A stretch of DNA of 64,000 nt, taken from contig UQUV01000003.1 of the NCBI GenBank assembly GCA_900544305.1, forward strand, positions 62,001 through 126,000, given 5' to 3'. Source of the stretch: an uncultured Porphyromonadaceae bacterium. GTDB taxonomy: Bacteria > Bacteroidota > Bacteroidia > Bacteroidales > Muribaculaceae. This document shows, in pieces, positions 51,822-61,215 of this stretch; position 1 is the stretch's first letter; the number at the start of each line of letters is the position of its first letter. The position numbers and the translations under genes are program-made. The notes under the pieces were generated by a model, which saw only the letters and a program-made list of their open reading frames with translations, did no database searches and was not told where the DNA came from.

Positions 51822-52952
51822 ATGAAATTTACATTAAAGACCCTTGCGCTGTGTGTATGTGCGGCTTTCACATCCGTATCATGCATCCAAGAAGAAGCGC
51901 CGAATGCAGAATGCGATATTCTGACTTGCGAATTTCCAAATGCCGAAACAGAGTCGAATCCCGTGATTGACAATTACAGTGTCACCGTAAGAATGAGTCC
52001 TACACAGGACATTTCCGCACTCGCTCCAGTGTTTACCATCACAGACGGTGCTACCATTACTCCGGCAAGCGGTTCTGTGCAGAACTTCCTCAACGCCGAG
52101 AACCACACGATTTACTACACCGTAACTTCGGAAGACGGCGAATGGAGCAAAAAATACCCTGTAAAAATTATTCAGAAAGAAATTCCGTCGGAATACAAAT
52201 TCAACAACTGTATTCTCGATCCGACAGGAAAATATTTCACATTCTTTGAAAACGACAGCGAAGACGAACCGATTATGACTTGGGCAACCGGCAACCCGGG
52301 CTTCGTCATGACGGGCCAAGGCAAAACGCCTTCCGATTTCCCGACTGCACCCGTATTTGCCGAAAATAGCGAAATGTCACGCCAGGCCGAATACATCCGC
52401 CTCGTAACCCGCTCGACAGGCTTTTTCGGTTCGCTGGTAAAAATGCGTATTGCAGCCGGCAATATTTTCCAGGGAGAATTCGACCTGGGAATCGCCACTT
52501 CCAACCCGCGCGGTGCAACAAAATTCGGCGAACCATACCGCTACAAACCGACGAAGCTGAAAGGCTCATTCCGCTTCAAGGCCGGCGAAACATACACTGA
52601 CGAAAACGGAAAGGAAATAGCCGGAAAGAAAGACCTGTTCTCTATCTACGCACTGTTTTTCGAAACAGACGAAAAAGTAAGCTACATTGACGGTACAATT
52701 CACGACTCCAATTTCACGCACCCGAATCTGGTTTCTCTCGCCCTGATGGGAAATCCGCACGAAGCAGCCGATTGGGAAGCATTTGAAATACCGTTCAACA
52801 TGGTTGACGGCAAGATAATCGACCCCGAAAAACTCGCTCAAGGCAAATATAAAATCGGTATCGTCATTTCGTCAAGCGCCGACGGCGACTATTTCAAAGG
52901 TGCAGTAGGCAGCACATTAGACATTAAAGATTTAAAAATTGAACACGAGTAA
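51822..52952 (+). CDS. PCMD-domain lipoprotein
   Basis: 376 aa. The signal ends in the lipobox TSVSC (Cys21). A first Ig-like domain of the DUF5018/DUF4988-like type (about 28-125, VTVRMSPTQDISALAPVFTI and YYTVTSEDGEWSKKYPVKII) is followed by a PCMD (putative carbohydrate metabolism) domain (about 130-376) with FGEPYRYKPTKLKGSFRFKAG, EAFEIPFNMVDGK and the end FKGAVGSTLDIKDLKIEHE. Such proteins are often surface-exposed and occur near PULs, but the activity is not known. It is co-transcribed with the barrel gene that follows within 10 bp. Confidence 0.82.
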   Translation: MKFTLKTLALCVCAAFTSVSCIQEEAPNAECDILTCEFPNAETESNPVIDNYSVTVRMSPTQDISALAPVFTITDGATITPASGSVQNFLNAENHTIYYTVTSEDGEWSKKYPVKIIQKEIPSEYKFNNCILDPTGKYFTFFENDSEDEPIMTWATGNPGFVMTGQGKTPSDFPTAPVFAENSEMSRQAEYIRLVTRSTGFFGSLVKMRIAAGNIFQGEFDLGIATSNPRGATKFGEPYRYKPTKLKGSFRFKAGETYTDENGKEIAGKKDLFSIYALFFETDEKVSYIDGTIHDSNFTHPNLVSLALMGNPHEAADWEAFEIPFNMVDGKIIDPEKLAQGKYKIGIVISSSADGDYFKGAVGSTLDIKDLKIEHE

Positions 52953-52962
52953 ATCCACCGTC

Positions 52963-53742
52963 ATGAAGAAAACAATCTTATCAACAATCATAGCGCTTTG
53001 CTGCGTTGTTGCAGTTCAAGCACAACAAAACAGAACAAAGGCCATTATCAATGCAGCTGTAATGGGCTGGAAAATAGAGCTGCGTGCAGGTTACAACCTT
53101 GGCGGAACCGCACCGCTTCCCCTGCCACAGGAAATCCGTTCTATCGAAAGCTACAACCCGATGATGGGTCTTTCAGTTGAAGCCAACATTTCCAAATGGT
53201 TCGGAGCGGAAGACAAATGGGGAGTCATTACCGGCGTGAAACTCGAAAACAAAGACATGAAAACCGATGCACGGGTAAAGAACTACGGCATGGAAATCTT
53301 CGGTGACAATGGCGAACGTGTAGCAGGTCGCTGGACTGGCGGCGTGCAGACCACTGTCGAAAACTCCTTCCTCACGTTCCCGATTCTCGGAGCATACAAG
53401 GTGCACAAGCGTACTTCCATCAAAGCAGGTGTGTTCTTGTCCTATCTGCTGAGAGGCAATTTCACAGGCTATGTTTATGACGGCTATATCCGTCAGGAAG
53501 ACCCGACCGGATTGAAAGTGGAATACACGGGCGACAACACTGCACCCTACGATTTCTCCAACCAGCTCCGAAAATTCCAATGGGGCGTTCAGTTGGGAGC
53601 CGACTGGGAAGCCTTCAAGCACCTGAAACTGTATGCCGACCTTTCATGGGGACTGAACGATGCCTTCAAAAAGGATTTCAACACCATTACGTTCAGCATG
53701 TACCCTATTTATCTGAATGCCGGCATCGCCTATCTGTTCTAA
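52963..53742 (+). CDS. DUF3575/PorT-like outer membrane beta-barrel protein
   Basis: About 259 aa from the ATG at 52963; the upstream in-frame ATG at 52939 overlaps the PCMD gene. Signal peptide KKTILSTIIALCCVVAVQAQ. Alternating strands such as KIELRAGYNLGGTA, WGVITGVKLENKDM, RTSIKAGVFLSYLL, FQWGVQLGADWEAF and the last strand MYPIYLNAGIAYLF point to an eight-strand barrel. It pairs with the PCMD lipoprotein and may anchor or display it. Function unknown. Confidence 0.78.
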   Translation: MKKTILSTIIALCCVVAVQAQQNRTKAIINAAVMGWKIELRAGYNLGGTAPLPLPQEIRSIESYNPMMGLSVEANISKWFGAEDKWGVITGVKLENKDMKTDARVKNYGMEIFGDNGERVAGRWTGGVQTTVENSFLTFPILGAYKVHKRTSIKAGVFLSYLLRGNFTGYVYDGYIRQEDPTGLKVEYTGDNTAPYDFSNQLRKFQWGVQLGADWEAFKHLKLYADLSWGLNDAFKKDFNTITFSMYPIYLNAGIAYLF

Positions 53743-53768
53743 GCACCGAACAGAGCATAACAAATACA

Positions 53769-53813
53769 ACGGTGGTGGACAAATCCCAACAAGGTTGTCC
53801 GCCGCCGTATTTT
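53769..53813 (+). terminator. Terminator after the PCMD/barrel unit
   Basis: ACGGTGGTGGAC (53769-53780) pairs, with two G-U pairs, with GTCCGCCGCCGT (53797-53808), followed by ATTTTATATT. The next gene is convergent. Confidence 0.65.
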
Positions 53814-53832
53814 ATATTCAGTAAAAAAAATA

Positions 53833-55041
53833 TCAATCCTCGAAATTAGCAGCCAGTCCACCTTCCGAAGTTTCCTTATAAAGGCTTGGCAGGTCGTGGC
53901 CTGTGCGTTTCATCACTTCCACTACCTGGTCAAAGCTCACCCGATGCCGGCCGTCCGTGAAATTCGCATAGGAATTGGCATCAAACGCACGTGCCGCCGC
54001 AAAGGCATTACGTTCTATACACGGAATCTGCACCAGACCGCAAACCGGATCACAAGTCAGTCCCAAATGGTGTTCCAAACCCATTTCCGCCGCATATTCA
54101 ATCTGCGACACCGTACCTCCGAAAAGCTGACAGGAAGCCGCTGCCGCCATAGCACACGCCACACCGACTTCACCCTGACAACCCACTTCCGCACCTGACA
54201 CGGAAGCGTTGGTACGCACCACATTACCAAACAGTCCGGCAGTAGCCAACGCCCTGAGAATACGCTCGTCGCTGACGCCATGCGATTCCTTCAAATGGTA
54301 GAGCACGGCAGGAAGCACCCCGCACGAACCACAAGTAGGCGCAGTCACAATTTTACCACCACAGGCATTTTCCTCCGATACGGCCAAAGCATAGGCATAA
54401 ATCAGCCCGCGGCTTCGCATACTGCCGCTCATGCCACCGGCACGCACAAAATAAGTCAAAGCCTTGCGGCGCAGTCCAAGTCCGCCGGGCATCACGCCTT
54501 CCGCATTCAGCCCGCGCTTGACCGCATGCTGCATCACCCGCCACACTTCGGCAAGATATTCCCAAATGTCGGGCCCTTCGCATTGTCCCACATATTCCCA
54601 ATAGGAGTATCCCGTCCGGTCGCACCAGTCAAGAATATCGCTAATCTTGTTCATGTCGTAGACATCGGCCGCCTTCTGTTCGTTAAACTCCTCGTTAGCG
54701 AGTGTTCCGCCGCCAATACTGTAAACCGTCCATTCGTCCAGTTTCGTGCCGTTGCCGTCAATAGCTTCAAAATGCATACCGTTGGGATGGAACGGAAGAA
54801 ACACCTTAGGTTCCCACTTGATATTGACCGGTGCGGCAATAGAAAGCGCATCGTAAATGGCACCGTCGGTCAAGTGGCCTTTCCCAGTAGCCGCCAGACT
54901 GCCGTAGAGCGTCACATCGAAATGGTCGACAGGTTTTTCGCTCACCCGTTTCAAAAACATTTGCGCCGCACGCATCGGCCCCATCGTATGGCTGCTCGAC
55001 GGTCCGTGACCGATTCTATATATCTGTCTGATAGATTCCAT
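53833..55041 (-). CDS. sdaA: L-serine ammonia-lyase (iron-sulfur dependent, single chain)
   Basis: 402 aa; the beta and alpha domains are joined in one chain as in E. coli SdaA. GPSSSHTMGPMRAAQMFL (about 13-30) is the conserved beta-domain start. In the alpha domain are VTAPTCGSCGVLPAVLYHL (about 255-273), GCQGEVGVACAMAAAASC and TCDPVCGLVQIPCIERN (Cys ligands of the 4Fe-4S cluster, about 325-341). It converts L-serine to pyruvate and ammonia in the cytosol, useful for amino-acid fermentation in anaerobes. Divergent from ilvE. Confidence 0.95.
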   Translation of the reverse strand: MESIRQIYRIGHGPSSSHTMGPMRAAQMFLKRVSEKPVDHFDVTLYGSLAATGKGHLTDGAIYDALSIAAPVNIKWEPKVFLPFHPNGMHFEAIDGNGTKLDEWTVYSIGGGTLANEEFNEQKAADVYDMNKISDILDWCDRTGYSYWEYVGQCEGPDIWEYLAEVWRVMQHAVKRGLNAEGVMPGGLGLRRKALTYFVRAGGMSGSMRSRGLIYAYALAVSEENACGGKIVTAPTCGSCGVLPAVLYHLKESHGVSDERILRALATAGLFGNVVRTNASVSGAEVGCQGEVGVACAMAAAASCQLFGGTVSQIEYAAEMGLEHHLGLTCDPVCGLVQIPCIERNAFAAARAFDANSYANFTDGRHRVSFDQVVEVMKRTGHDLPSLYKETSEGGLAANFED

Positions 55042-55162
55042 TGCATTTTTAATTTTTCATAAAGATACGGCATTTTTTCGTATTCCGAACACCCAAATTC
55101 GAACCAAGTGAATTATTCCGTATTTTTTTCCAACATTCTACTCCAAATCCGATTTTTTTCGT

Positions 55163-55170
55163 TAAGTTTG
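55163..55170 (+). promoter_or_regulatory. Promoter -7 box of ilvE
   Basis: TAAGTTTG followed by CA gives a leader of about 20 nt to the ATG at 55195. This rules out the in-frame ATG at 55108. Confidence 0.55.
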
Positions 55171-55194
55171 CAAGTAGTAACAAAACTCAAAATC

Positions 55195-56226
55195 ATGAAT
55201 GAGCCTTTAAATATTGATTGGGCAAACCTTTCGTTTGGCTATATGCCGACCGACTACAATGTCCGCTGCTGTTACAAAAACGGCGAATGGGGAGAAATTG
55301 AAATCAGTTCCTCCGAGTTGATACCGATGCACATGGCCGCCACCTGTCTTCACTACGGACAGGAAGCGTTTGAAGGTCTGAAGGCGTTCCGCGGCAAAGA
55401 CGGAAAAGTGCGCGTATTCCGCATGGAAGAAAACGCAAAACGCATCCAGCGTTCAGCCGAAGGCATTATGATGCCGGCTCTTCCGGTTGAAAAATTCGAA
55501 GAGATGGTCAGAAAAGTCGTAACCCTCAACGAACGTTTCATTCCGCCATACGGAAGCGGCGCATCACTCTACATCCGTCCGCTGCAAATCGGTATGTCGG
55601 CACAAGTTGGTGTCAAGCCCGCTAAAGAATACCTGTTTGTCATTTTCGTCACTCCGGTTGGACCATACTTCAAAGGCGGTTTTGCTACAACTCCGTATGT
55701 CATCACCCGCAAATACGACCGTGCAGCTCCACTCGGAACAGGTACATATAAGGTGGGCGGTAACTACGCAGCCAGCTTGAAGGCCAGCCACGAGGCACAC
55801 GCAGCAGGCTATTCCGCTGAATTCTATCTCGACGCAAAAGAAAAGAAATACATGGACGAATGCGGTGCTGCCAACTTCTTCGGCATCAAAAACAACACCT
55901 ACATCACTCCGCTGTCTACATCTATCCTGCCTTCCATCACCAACAAGAGCCTCATGCAGTTGGCTGAAGACATGGGCATCAAAGTAGAACGCCGCCACAT
56001 TCCGGAAGAAGAACTTTCCACATTGGAAGAAGCAGGCGCATGCGGAACAGCAGCCGTTATCAGCCCTATCCAACGCATCGACGACCCGGAAAACAACCGC
56101 TCATACGTCATTTCACCTGACGGCAAGCCGGGACCGATCTGCACAAAACTCTACAACACGCTGCGCGGCATTCAGCTCGGCGAAGTGGAAGACGTGCACG
56201 GCTGGAACACAATCGTCATCGAATAA
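55195..56226 (+). CDS. ilvE: Branched-chain amino acid aminotransferase
   Basis: About 343 aa, fold type IV PLP enzyme of the long (BCAT2-like) class. CLHYGQEAFEGLKAFRG, the RPLQIGMSAQVGVKPA stretch, GTYKVGGNYAASL with the PLP lysine (about Lys187) and MDECGAANFF are conserved. It makes or breaks down Leu, Ile and Val with 2-oxoglutarate/glutamate. Closed by a hairpin terminator. It is followed by the HD-domain gene on the same strand. Confidence 0.95.
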   Translation: MNEPLNIDWANLSFGYMPTDYNVRCCYKNGEWGEIEISSSELIPMHMAATCLHYGQEAFEGLKAFRGKDGKVRVFRMEENAKRIQRSAEGIMMPALPVEKFEEMVRKVVTLNERFIPPYGSGASLYIRPLQIGMSAQVGVKPAKEYLFVIFVTPVGPYFKGGFATTPYVITRKYDRAAPLGTGTYKVGGNYAASLKASHEAHAAGYSAEFYLDAKEKKYMDECGAANFFGIKNNTYITPLSTSILPSITNKSLMQLAEDMGIKVERRHIPEEELSTLEEAGACGTAAVISPIQRIDDPENNRSYVISPDGKPGPICTKLYNTLRGIQLGEVEDVHGWNTIVIE

Positions 56227-56254
56227 CAGAATTCAAAAAAACGACAAATACTAA

Positions 56255-56288
56255 CAGGGTGTCACTTCAACGGCACCCTGTACTTTTT
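56255..56288 (+). terminator. Terminator after ilvE
   Basis: CAGGGTG (56255-56261) pairs with CACCCTG (56274-56280), followed by TACTTTTT. It lies 28 bp after the ilvE stop and 16 bp before the ATG of the HD-domain gene. Confidence 0.7.
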
Positions 56289-56304
56289 CCCAAACATCCG
56301 AAAC

Positions 56305-56853
56305 ATGATTGACAATCTCACAGCCAAAGACATATTGCTGAAATACTACTCGCCCGACTCCGAACTTTTTCACACACTTTGGATTCACAGTTGCCAGGTA
56401 GCCGAAAAGGCGCTTGAGATAGCCGCCCGATTCAAAGGCGAAGTCGACGAGGACTTCATCTACGATGCCGCCATCCTCCACGACATAGGCATCTTCAAGA
56501 CCAACGCCCCCGATATTTACTGCATCGGTACGGAACCTTACATCCGGCACGGCATTATCGGAGCCGAACTTCTGCGCGGACTCGGACTCGAGCGCCATGC
56601 CCTTGTGTGCGAACGCCATACGGGAGCCGGACTTTCCTGCGAGGAAATCGTCGCACAGCAGTTGCCCCTGCCCCACCGCGACATGCTCCCCGTTTCGCTG
56701 GAAGAAAAAATCATCTGCTATGCCGACAAATTTTTCTCCAAATCCCACATACAGCGCATAAAAACCGTCGACGGAATACGGAAAAGCATGAAGAAGTTCG
56801 GAGAGGCACAGCTCCGCCGCTTCGACGAGATGAACGAGCTCTTCAATCGTTAA
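56305..56853 (+). CDS. HD-domain phosphohydrolase-like protein
   Basis: 182 aa, cytosolic. The HD metal site is seen as HTLWIHSCQVAEKAL (first His), AAILHDIGIFKTN (His-Asp), RHGIIGAELLRG and ICERHTGAG-like CERHTGAGLSC. The end KSHIQRIKTVDGIRKSMKKFG resembles the YedJ/YfbR-like HD proteins that hydrolyse nucleotides or cyclic phosphates. No REL or GGDEF partner lies nearby. The substrate is unknown. The ilvE terminator just upstream suggests its own promoter, which I could not identify. Confidence 0.82.
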   Translation: MIDNLTAKDILLKYYSPDSELFHTLWIHSCQVAEKALEIAARFKGEVDEDFIYDAAILHDIGIFKTNAPDIYCIGTEPYIRHGIIGAELLRGLGLERHALVCERHTGAGLSCEEIVAQQLPLPHRDMLPVSLEEKIICYADKFFSKSHIQRIKTVDGIRKSMKKFGEAQLRRFDEMNELFNR

Positions 56854-56874
56854 TTTCCCTATAACACATATAAA

Positions 56875-56917
56875 AATCGGCTGAACAGTAGCAATGTTCA
56901 GCCGATTGTTGTATTTT
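56875..56917 (+). terminator. Terminator after the HD-domain gene
   Basis: AATCGGCTGAACA (56875-56887) and TGTTCAGCCGATT (56895-56907) form a perfect 13-bp stem with a 7-nt loop, followed by GTTGTATTTTTG. The U-tract doubles as the -7 box of the next promoter. Confidence 0.8.
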
Positions 56918-56919
56918 TG
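56912..56919 (+). promoter_or_regulatory. Promoter -7 box of lptD
   Basis: TATTTTTG followed by CA fits TAnnTTTG and gives a leader of about 22 nt to the TTG start at 56946. Confidence 0.4.
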
Positions 56920-56945
56920 CACCATATTTTGCGTATTCAGGAGAT

Positions 56946-59900
56946 TTGAAGCATTTACATATATACATTATCCTTGCCACGCTGCTCTGTTGCATAGGCT
57001 TTGCACGCCCAAACAACCCCGTCAGCACGCAAGCAAACCAGCAAACAGGACAAACCACGGCCGACACAACCGGCACGGTGGACGCACAACTGAGATCGAG
57101 CCAACGTATTGACTCGATTCGTCAGGTTATGGCCGCACGCCGTAACAAGATGCCTCATGTCAGCCGTCCGTCGCTCCGTGCGCAATATGTTCCCTACCGG
57201 CCGGAAGCCGTCATTTCCCAGACACCGGCTACAAGCCTTCCTACAGATTCTCTGACTGCTGCCAATGATTCAACGGCAACAGATTCCATAGCAATGCCCG
57301 ACATCGAAACGGCAGTAGTGCCGACCGACACAATAAAGGCCGTTCCTTCGGACAGCATCAGCGTCATCCCGACTCAGGAAACAACTGCAACCGCTGATAC
57401 ACTGGCTGCCGACACGACGACCATACTTGCCGCCGATTCCGCAGCACTGCGAACTCCGCAAAAAAGACAGTCGCGCCTCCGTATGGAAAAGGTGGACATC
57501 GATTCGGAAGTCGACTTTACGGCAAAGGACTCCCTTGTCATGCTCGGACAGGACATTGCCAACATGTACGGTAAAAGTGAGATTCAATACGGGAAACAGA
57601 TGAACATTTCGGCCGAAAACATCAAGATGGACATGGTAAAAAGCATGGTCTATGCCACTGGTGCCATCGACACAGCCGGCGAAGAGTTCGGTCTCCCGGT
57701 GTTCAAGGACAACAGCGGGTCGTACGAATCAAAAACCATGCAGTACAATTTCAAAACAAACCGCGGTTTCATCACTGATGTTGTTACTGAGCAGGGCGAA
57801 GGCTACCTCACCGGCGGAAAAACAAAGAAAATGGAAGATGACATCTACTATATGACCGACGGACGCTACACGACCTGCGACAATCACGAGCATCCTCACT
57901 TCTATCTGCAATTGACGAAAGCGAAAATGCGCCCGAAAAAGGACATTGTGACAGGACCTGCCTACATGGTATTGTGTGACGTACCGTTACCGCTTGCTGT
58001 GCCCTTCGGCTTTTTCCCGTTCACTTCGAAATACTCGTCCGGTATCATCATGCCCACGTTCGGCGACGACTATTCACGCGGTTTCTACCTGAGCAACGGC
58101 GGTTACTATTTCGCTATCAACGACTACATGGACCTCGCGCTGACGGGTGAAATCTACACGAAAGGCTCGTGGGGACTCTCCGCGCAGTCGTCCTACCGCA
58201 TGCGCTATAAATTTTCAGGTAACTTCAACATCAGTTACCTTACAACCGTTACCGGCGACAAGGGTTCACCCGACTATTCGAAACAGAAGAACTTCCGCGT
58301 TAGCTGGACTCACTCGCAGGATGCAAAGGCCAACCCGAACCTGACGTTCTCGGCCAGCGTGAACTTTGCCACCAGCGGTTATGAGCGCAACGACCTCAAC
58401 AGCTACTACACCGACGCGTCGACCGAAAACACCAAGAACAGTACAGTCAACATGTCGTACCGCATCAGCCCGAAATTCCAGATTTCGACAACGGCTTCCA
58501 TCGCACAGCGTACTGCCGACTCTACGCTCACCGTTTCGTTCCCGAACCTGACGCTGTCGCTGTCGCAAGTCGCACCATTCAAGCGCAAACGCGCAGCCGG
58601 TGCCGAGAAATGGTATGAAAAAATCAAACTGTCATACACCGGATATTTCCAGAACAACCTGACAGCCAAACAGAACGAGTTCCTGAAAAAAAGCCTCGTA
58701 AAGGACTGGAACAACGGTATGCGCCACTCCGTTCCGGTATCGGCCACATTCAACCTTTTCCAGTACATCAACGTGTCGCCGAGCATTTCCATGAACGACC
58801 GTATGTACACACGCAAGATTCACCGCTCATGGGACCCTGCCGCATCGGCTGAAGTAATGGATACGACCTACAATTTCTACAACGTGTTCGACTTCAACGC
58901 GTCTGTAGCATTCGATACGAAAATCTACGGTTTCTTCCAGCCGATGAAATTCCTGGGCGACAAAGTGCAGATGATTCGCCACGTGTTGAGCCCTACGGTT
59001 TCATTCAGTGCGTCGCCTGACTTTTCCAAACCGTTCTGGGGATACTACGGCCAGTATAACTACGTAGACAACAACGGTATAAACCAGACCAAGAAGTACA
59101 GCTACTTCGGAAGCAACATCTTCGGTTCCGTAGGTACGGGAAAAACCGGCATGGTGACAATGTCGCTTGCCAACAACGTGGAAATGAAAGTGAAGTCCGA
59201 CAAGGATACGACAGGCATAAAGAAAATTTCGCTCATCGAAAACTTCACCATTTCACAGTCGTACAACTTTGCAGCCGACTCACTGAACTGGAGTAACATC
59301 AACACGTCGCTCTCTCTCCGCCTTATCAAGAACTTCAACCTGAACCTTTCAGCCACATGGGACCCTTACACCTATCAGCTGAATGAATCGGGCTCTCCCG
59401 TACGCGTCAACAAGACACGCTGGCAAGTGGGCAAAGGCTGGGCAAAACTGTCGAGCACGGGTACATCATTCAGCTACACGTTCAACAATTCCACCTTCAA
59501 GGACTTGTTCGGCAAAAAGGACAAAAAGGACGTAAGCAAGGGAAGCAACACCGGACAAAACACGTCCGACATGCCGACCGACATGGCCTCCGATTCGAAG
59601 GAAGAGGACAGCAAGTCAAAATCAGGCAGCGGGTATGAATTGGATTCCGACGGATATGCCAAATGGTCGTTCCCCTGGAGTCTTACCCTCAACTATTCGG
59701 TCAACTATTCCTATGGCGACTTCAACAAGGAAAAAATGGACTACAACGGGAAGTTTACACAAAACCTCAGTTTCAGCGGACGTGTCCAACCGACAAAAGG
59801 CTGGAACTTCAACTTCTCGGCAAGCTACAACTTCGATACCAAGAAACTGGCATATATGAACTGTACCGTGTCGCGCGACCTGCACTGCTTCACCATGAGT

Positions 59901-60026
59901 GCAAGTTTCGTGCCTCTCGGCCCGTATAAGTCCTACAACTTCCACATTGCCGTCAAATCATCACTGCTGCAAGATTTGAAATACGACAAGCGAAGCAGTT
60001 CATACAACGGTGTGGATTGGTACTAA
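56946..60026 (+). CDS. lptD: LPS-assembly protein LptD (Bacteroidota type)
   Basis: 1026 aa with a TTG start. No in-frame ATG lies before residue 60, the signal peptide (MKHLHIYIILATLLCCIGFA) begins exactly at the TTG, and AGGAG at 56939-56943 stands just upstream. A low-complexity Thr/Asp/Ala linker (about 45-170) precedes the OstA-like periplasmic domain (about 185-300: SLVMLGQDIANMYGKSEI, KMDMVKSMVYATGAIDTAG, GFITDVVTEQGEGYL). The large barrel (about 340-1026) follows, with FFPFTSKYSSGIIMPTFGDD and many aromatic strands. It inserts lipopolysaccharide into the outer leaflet. LptE is not in this window. Confidence 0.88.
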   Translation: MKHLHIYIILATLLCCIGFARPNNPVSTQANQQTGQTTADTTGTVDAQLRSSQRIDSIRQVMAARRNKMPHVSRPSLRAQYVPYRPEAVISQTPATSLPTDSLTAANDSTATDSIAMPDIETAVVPTDTIKAVPSDSISVIPTQETTATADTLAADTTTILAADSAALRTPQKRQSRLRMEKVDIDSEVDFTAKDSLVMLGQDIANMYGKSEIQYGKQMNISAENIKMDMVKSMVYATGAIDTAGEEFGLPVFKDNSGSYESKTMQYNFKTNRGFITDVVTEQGEGYLTGGKTKKMEDDIYYMTDGRYTTCDNHEHPHFYLQLTKAKMRPKKDIVTGPAYMVLCDVPLPLAVPFGFFPFTSKYSSGIIMPTFGDDYSRGFYLSNGGYYFAINDYMDLALTGEIYTKGSWGLSAQSSYRMRYKFSGNFNISYLTTVTGDKGSPDYSKQKNFRVSWTHSQDAKANPNLTFSASVNFATSGYERNDLNSYYTDASTENTKNSTVNMSYRISPKFQISTTASIAQRTADSTLTVSFPNLTLSLSQVAPFKRKRAAGAEKWYEKIKLSYTGYFQNNLTAKQNEFLKKSLVKDWNNGMRHSVPVSATFNLFQYINVSPSISMNDRMYTRKIHRSWDPAASAEVMDTTYNFYNVFDFNASVAFDTKIYGFFQPMKFLGDKVQMIRHVLSPTVSFSASPDFSKPFWGYYGQYNYVDNNGINQTKKYSYFGSNIFGSVGTGKTGMVTMSLANNVEMKVKSDKDTTGIKKISLIENFTISQSYNFAADSLNWSNINTSLSLRLIKNFNLNLSATWDPYTYQLNESGSPVRVNKTRWQVGKGWAKLSSTGTSFSYTFNNSTFKDLFGKKDKKDVSKGSNTGQNTSDMPTDMASDSKEEDSKSKSGSGYELDSDGYAKWSFPWSLTLNYSVNYSYGDFNKEKMDYNGKFTQNLSFSGRVQPTKGWNFNFSASYNFDTKKLAYMNCTVSRDLHCFTMSASFVPLGPYKSYNFHIAVKSSLLQDLKYDKRSSSYNGVDWY

Positions 60027-60057
60027 AACAACTGAATCATTAACCAAAAACGATGCC

Positions 60058-61008
60058 ATGATAACAGCACCAACAACAAAAGAACTAAAATCCCTGCTTA
60101 ATCTATGGGAGCAATCCGTCAGAAAAACACATCTTTTTCTGGCAGAAGGTGATATAGAATTCTATCGCCCGTTCGTCAACGAATTCATTCCAAAACTCGA
60201 CCTGCACGTCATCCGCAGCGCAAGCGGACAAATCGAGGCGTTTATGGGACTGAGCGACGACCACATCGAAATGCTTTTCGTCCTGCCTTCAAAACGCAAA
60301 AACGGGTTGGGCTCACGCCTGCTCGACTTTGCCATTCACGAAAAAGGAGTTTGCGAAGTGGATGTCAACGAGCAGAACACCGATGCAGTGAATTTCTACA
60401 CCCGAAGAGGTTTCAATATCATCTCACGCGACCCGACCGACGCTTTCGGCAAACCCTATCCGATTCTCCATCTGGAAATAGAAAAAGCCCAGAGAATCAC
60501 AACAGAACGCCTGCTGATGCGCCCGTTCATGCCTGCCGACTTCCCCATATTCTACCGCTACTGCAATTCACCGCACGAAACGGAAACCAATTTCACAATG
60601 AAGCAGCTGACGGAAGAAGAGGCACACAAAATTTTCAACGAAAAGTTTCTGAACATAAAGACCGTATGGGGCATCTGCCTCAACAGCGCGAACCCAAGCA
60701 TCATAGGCTCACTGGGATTCTATCGCGACACGAAACGAAAGAACCCGCGGGCGTTTACACTGAAATACTGGTTGGACAAAAACATGCTGAACAAAGGCAT
60801 CATGACCGAGGCTCTTATTGCTGCCATCAAAACGGCCAGAGACATCAAACAAATCAGTCTGCTTACAGCCTACTGCTATAACGACAGCACCCGCTCGCAA
60901 CAGGTGTTGAAACAATGCAATTTCTCCATCGAAGGCACGCTCCACGATGCCCTGCTCACCGAGGATGGAACACTTAAAGATGAACTCTGCTTCTATCGTT
61001 ATCTCTAA
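60058..61008 (+). CDS. Double GNAT acetyltransferase
   Basis: About 316 aa from the ATG at 60058 (the in-frame GTG region at 60010 overlaps lptD). Two GNAT folds in one chain. The first (about 1-145) resembles YjaB-type enzymes: LWEQSVRKTHLFLAEGDI, MLFVLPSKRKNGLGSRLLDFA as the acetyl-CoA loop, and VDVNEQNTDAVNFYTRRGF. The second (about 150-316) resembles RimJ/RimL: ITTERLLMRPFMPADFPIFY, GSLGFYRDTKRKNPRAFTLKY, LNKGIMTEALIAAI and QVLKQCNFSIEGTL. The substrates are not known; the second type often modifies protein N-termini. It may be co-transcribed with lptD. Confidence 0.85.
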   Translation: MITAPTTKELKSLLNLWEQSVRKTHLFLAEGDIEFYRPFVNEFIPKLDLHVIRSASGQIEAFMGLSDDHIEMLFVLPSKRKNGLGSRLLDFAIHEKGVCEVDVNEQNTDAVNFYTRRGFNIISRDPTDAFGKPYPILHLEIEKAQRITTERLLMRPFMPADFPIFYRYCNSPHETETNFTMKQLTEEEAHKIFNEKFLNIKTVWGICLNSANPSIIGSLGFYRDTKRKNPRAFTLKYWLDKNMLNKGIMTEALIAAIKTARDIKQISLLTAYCYNDSTRSQQVLKQCNFSIEGTLHDALLTEDGTLKDELCFYRYL

Positions 61009-61063
61009 TTCTTTTGGGCCCCCGACTTTCGCAATCTTCAGAACACAATTATATTAATATCAG

Positions 61064-61106
61064 AAAACAGTCCTACCGTTCATTCGGACAGCAGGACTGT
61101 TTTTTG
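61064..61106 (+). terminator. Terminator after the double GNAT gene
   Basis: AAAACAGTCCT (61064-61074) and AGGACTGTTTT (61093-61103) form an 11-bp perfect stem with a run of T through 61105. Confidence 0.85.
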
Positions 61107-61207
61107 CTATCCAAGCAAAGCCAAATAAACATCATAGTAATTATTAATATATGTTAACCATGTAAATATATCTTTACAATGTTAATATCTATTTAAAAAA
61201 GTTTCTA

Positions 61208-61215
61208 TATCTTTG
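61208..61215 (+). promoter_or_regulatory. Promoter -7 box of the PepSY-like lipoprotein gene
   Basis: TATCTTTG followed by CA fits the consensus in a very A/T-rich region. The leader is about 165 nt and includes the near-perfect hairpin GATAATGCC-GAG-GGCATCATC at 61346-61366, 14 bp before the ATG. Confidence 0.5.
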
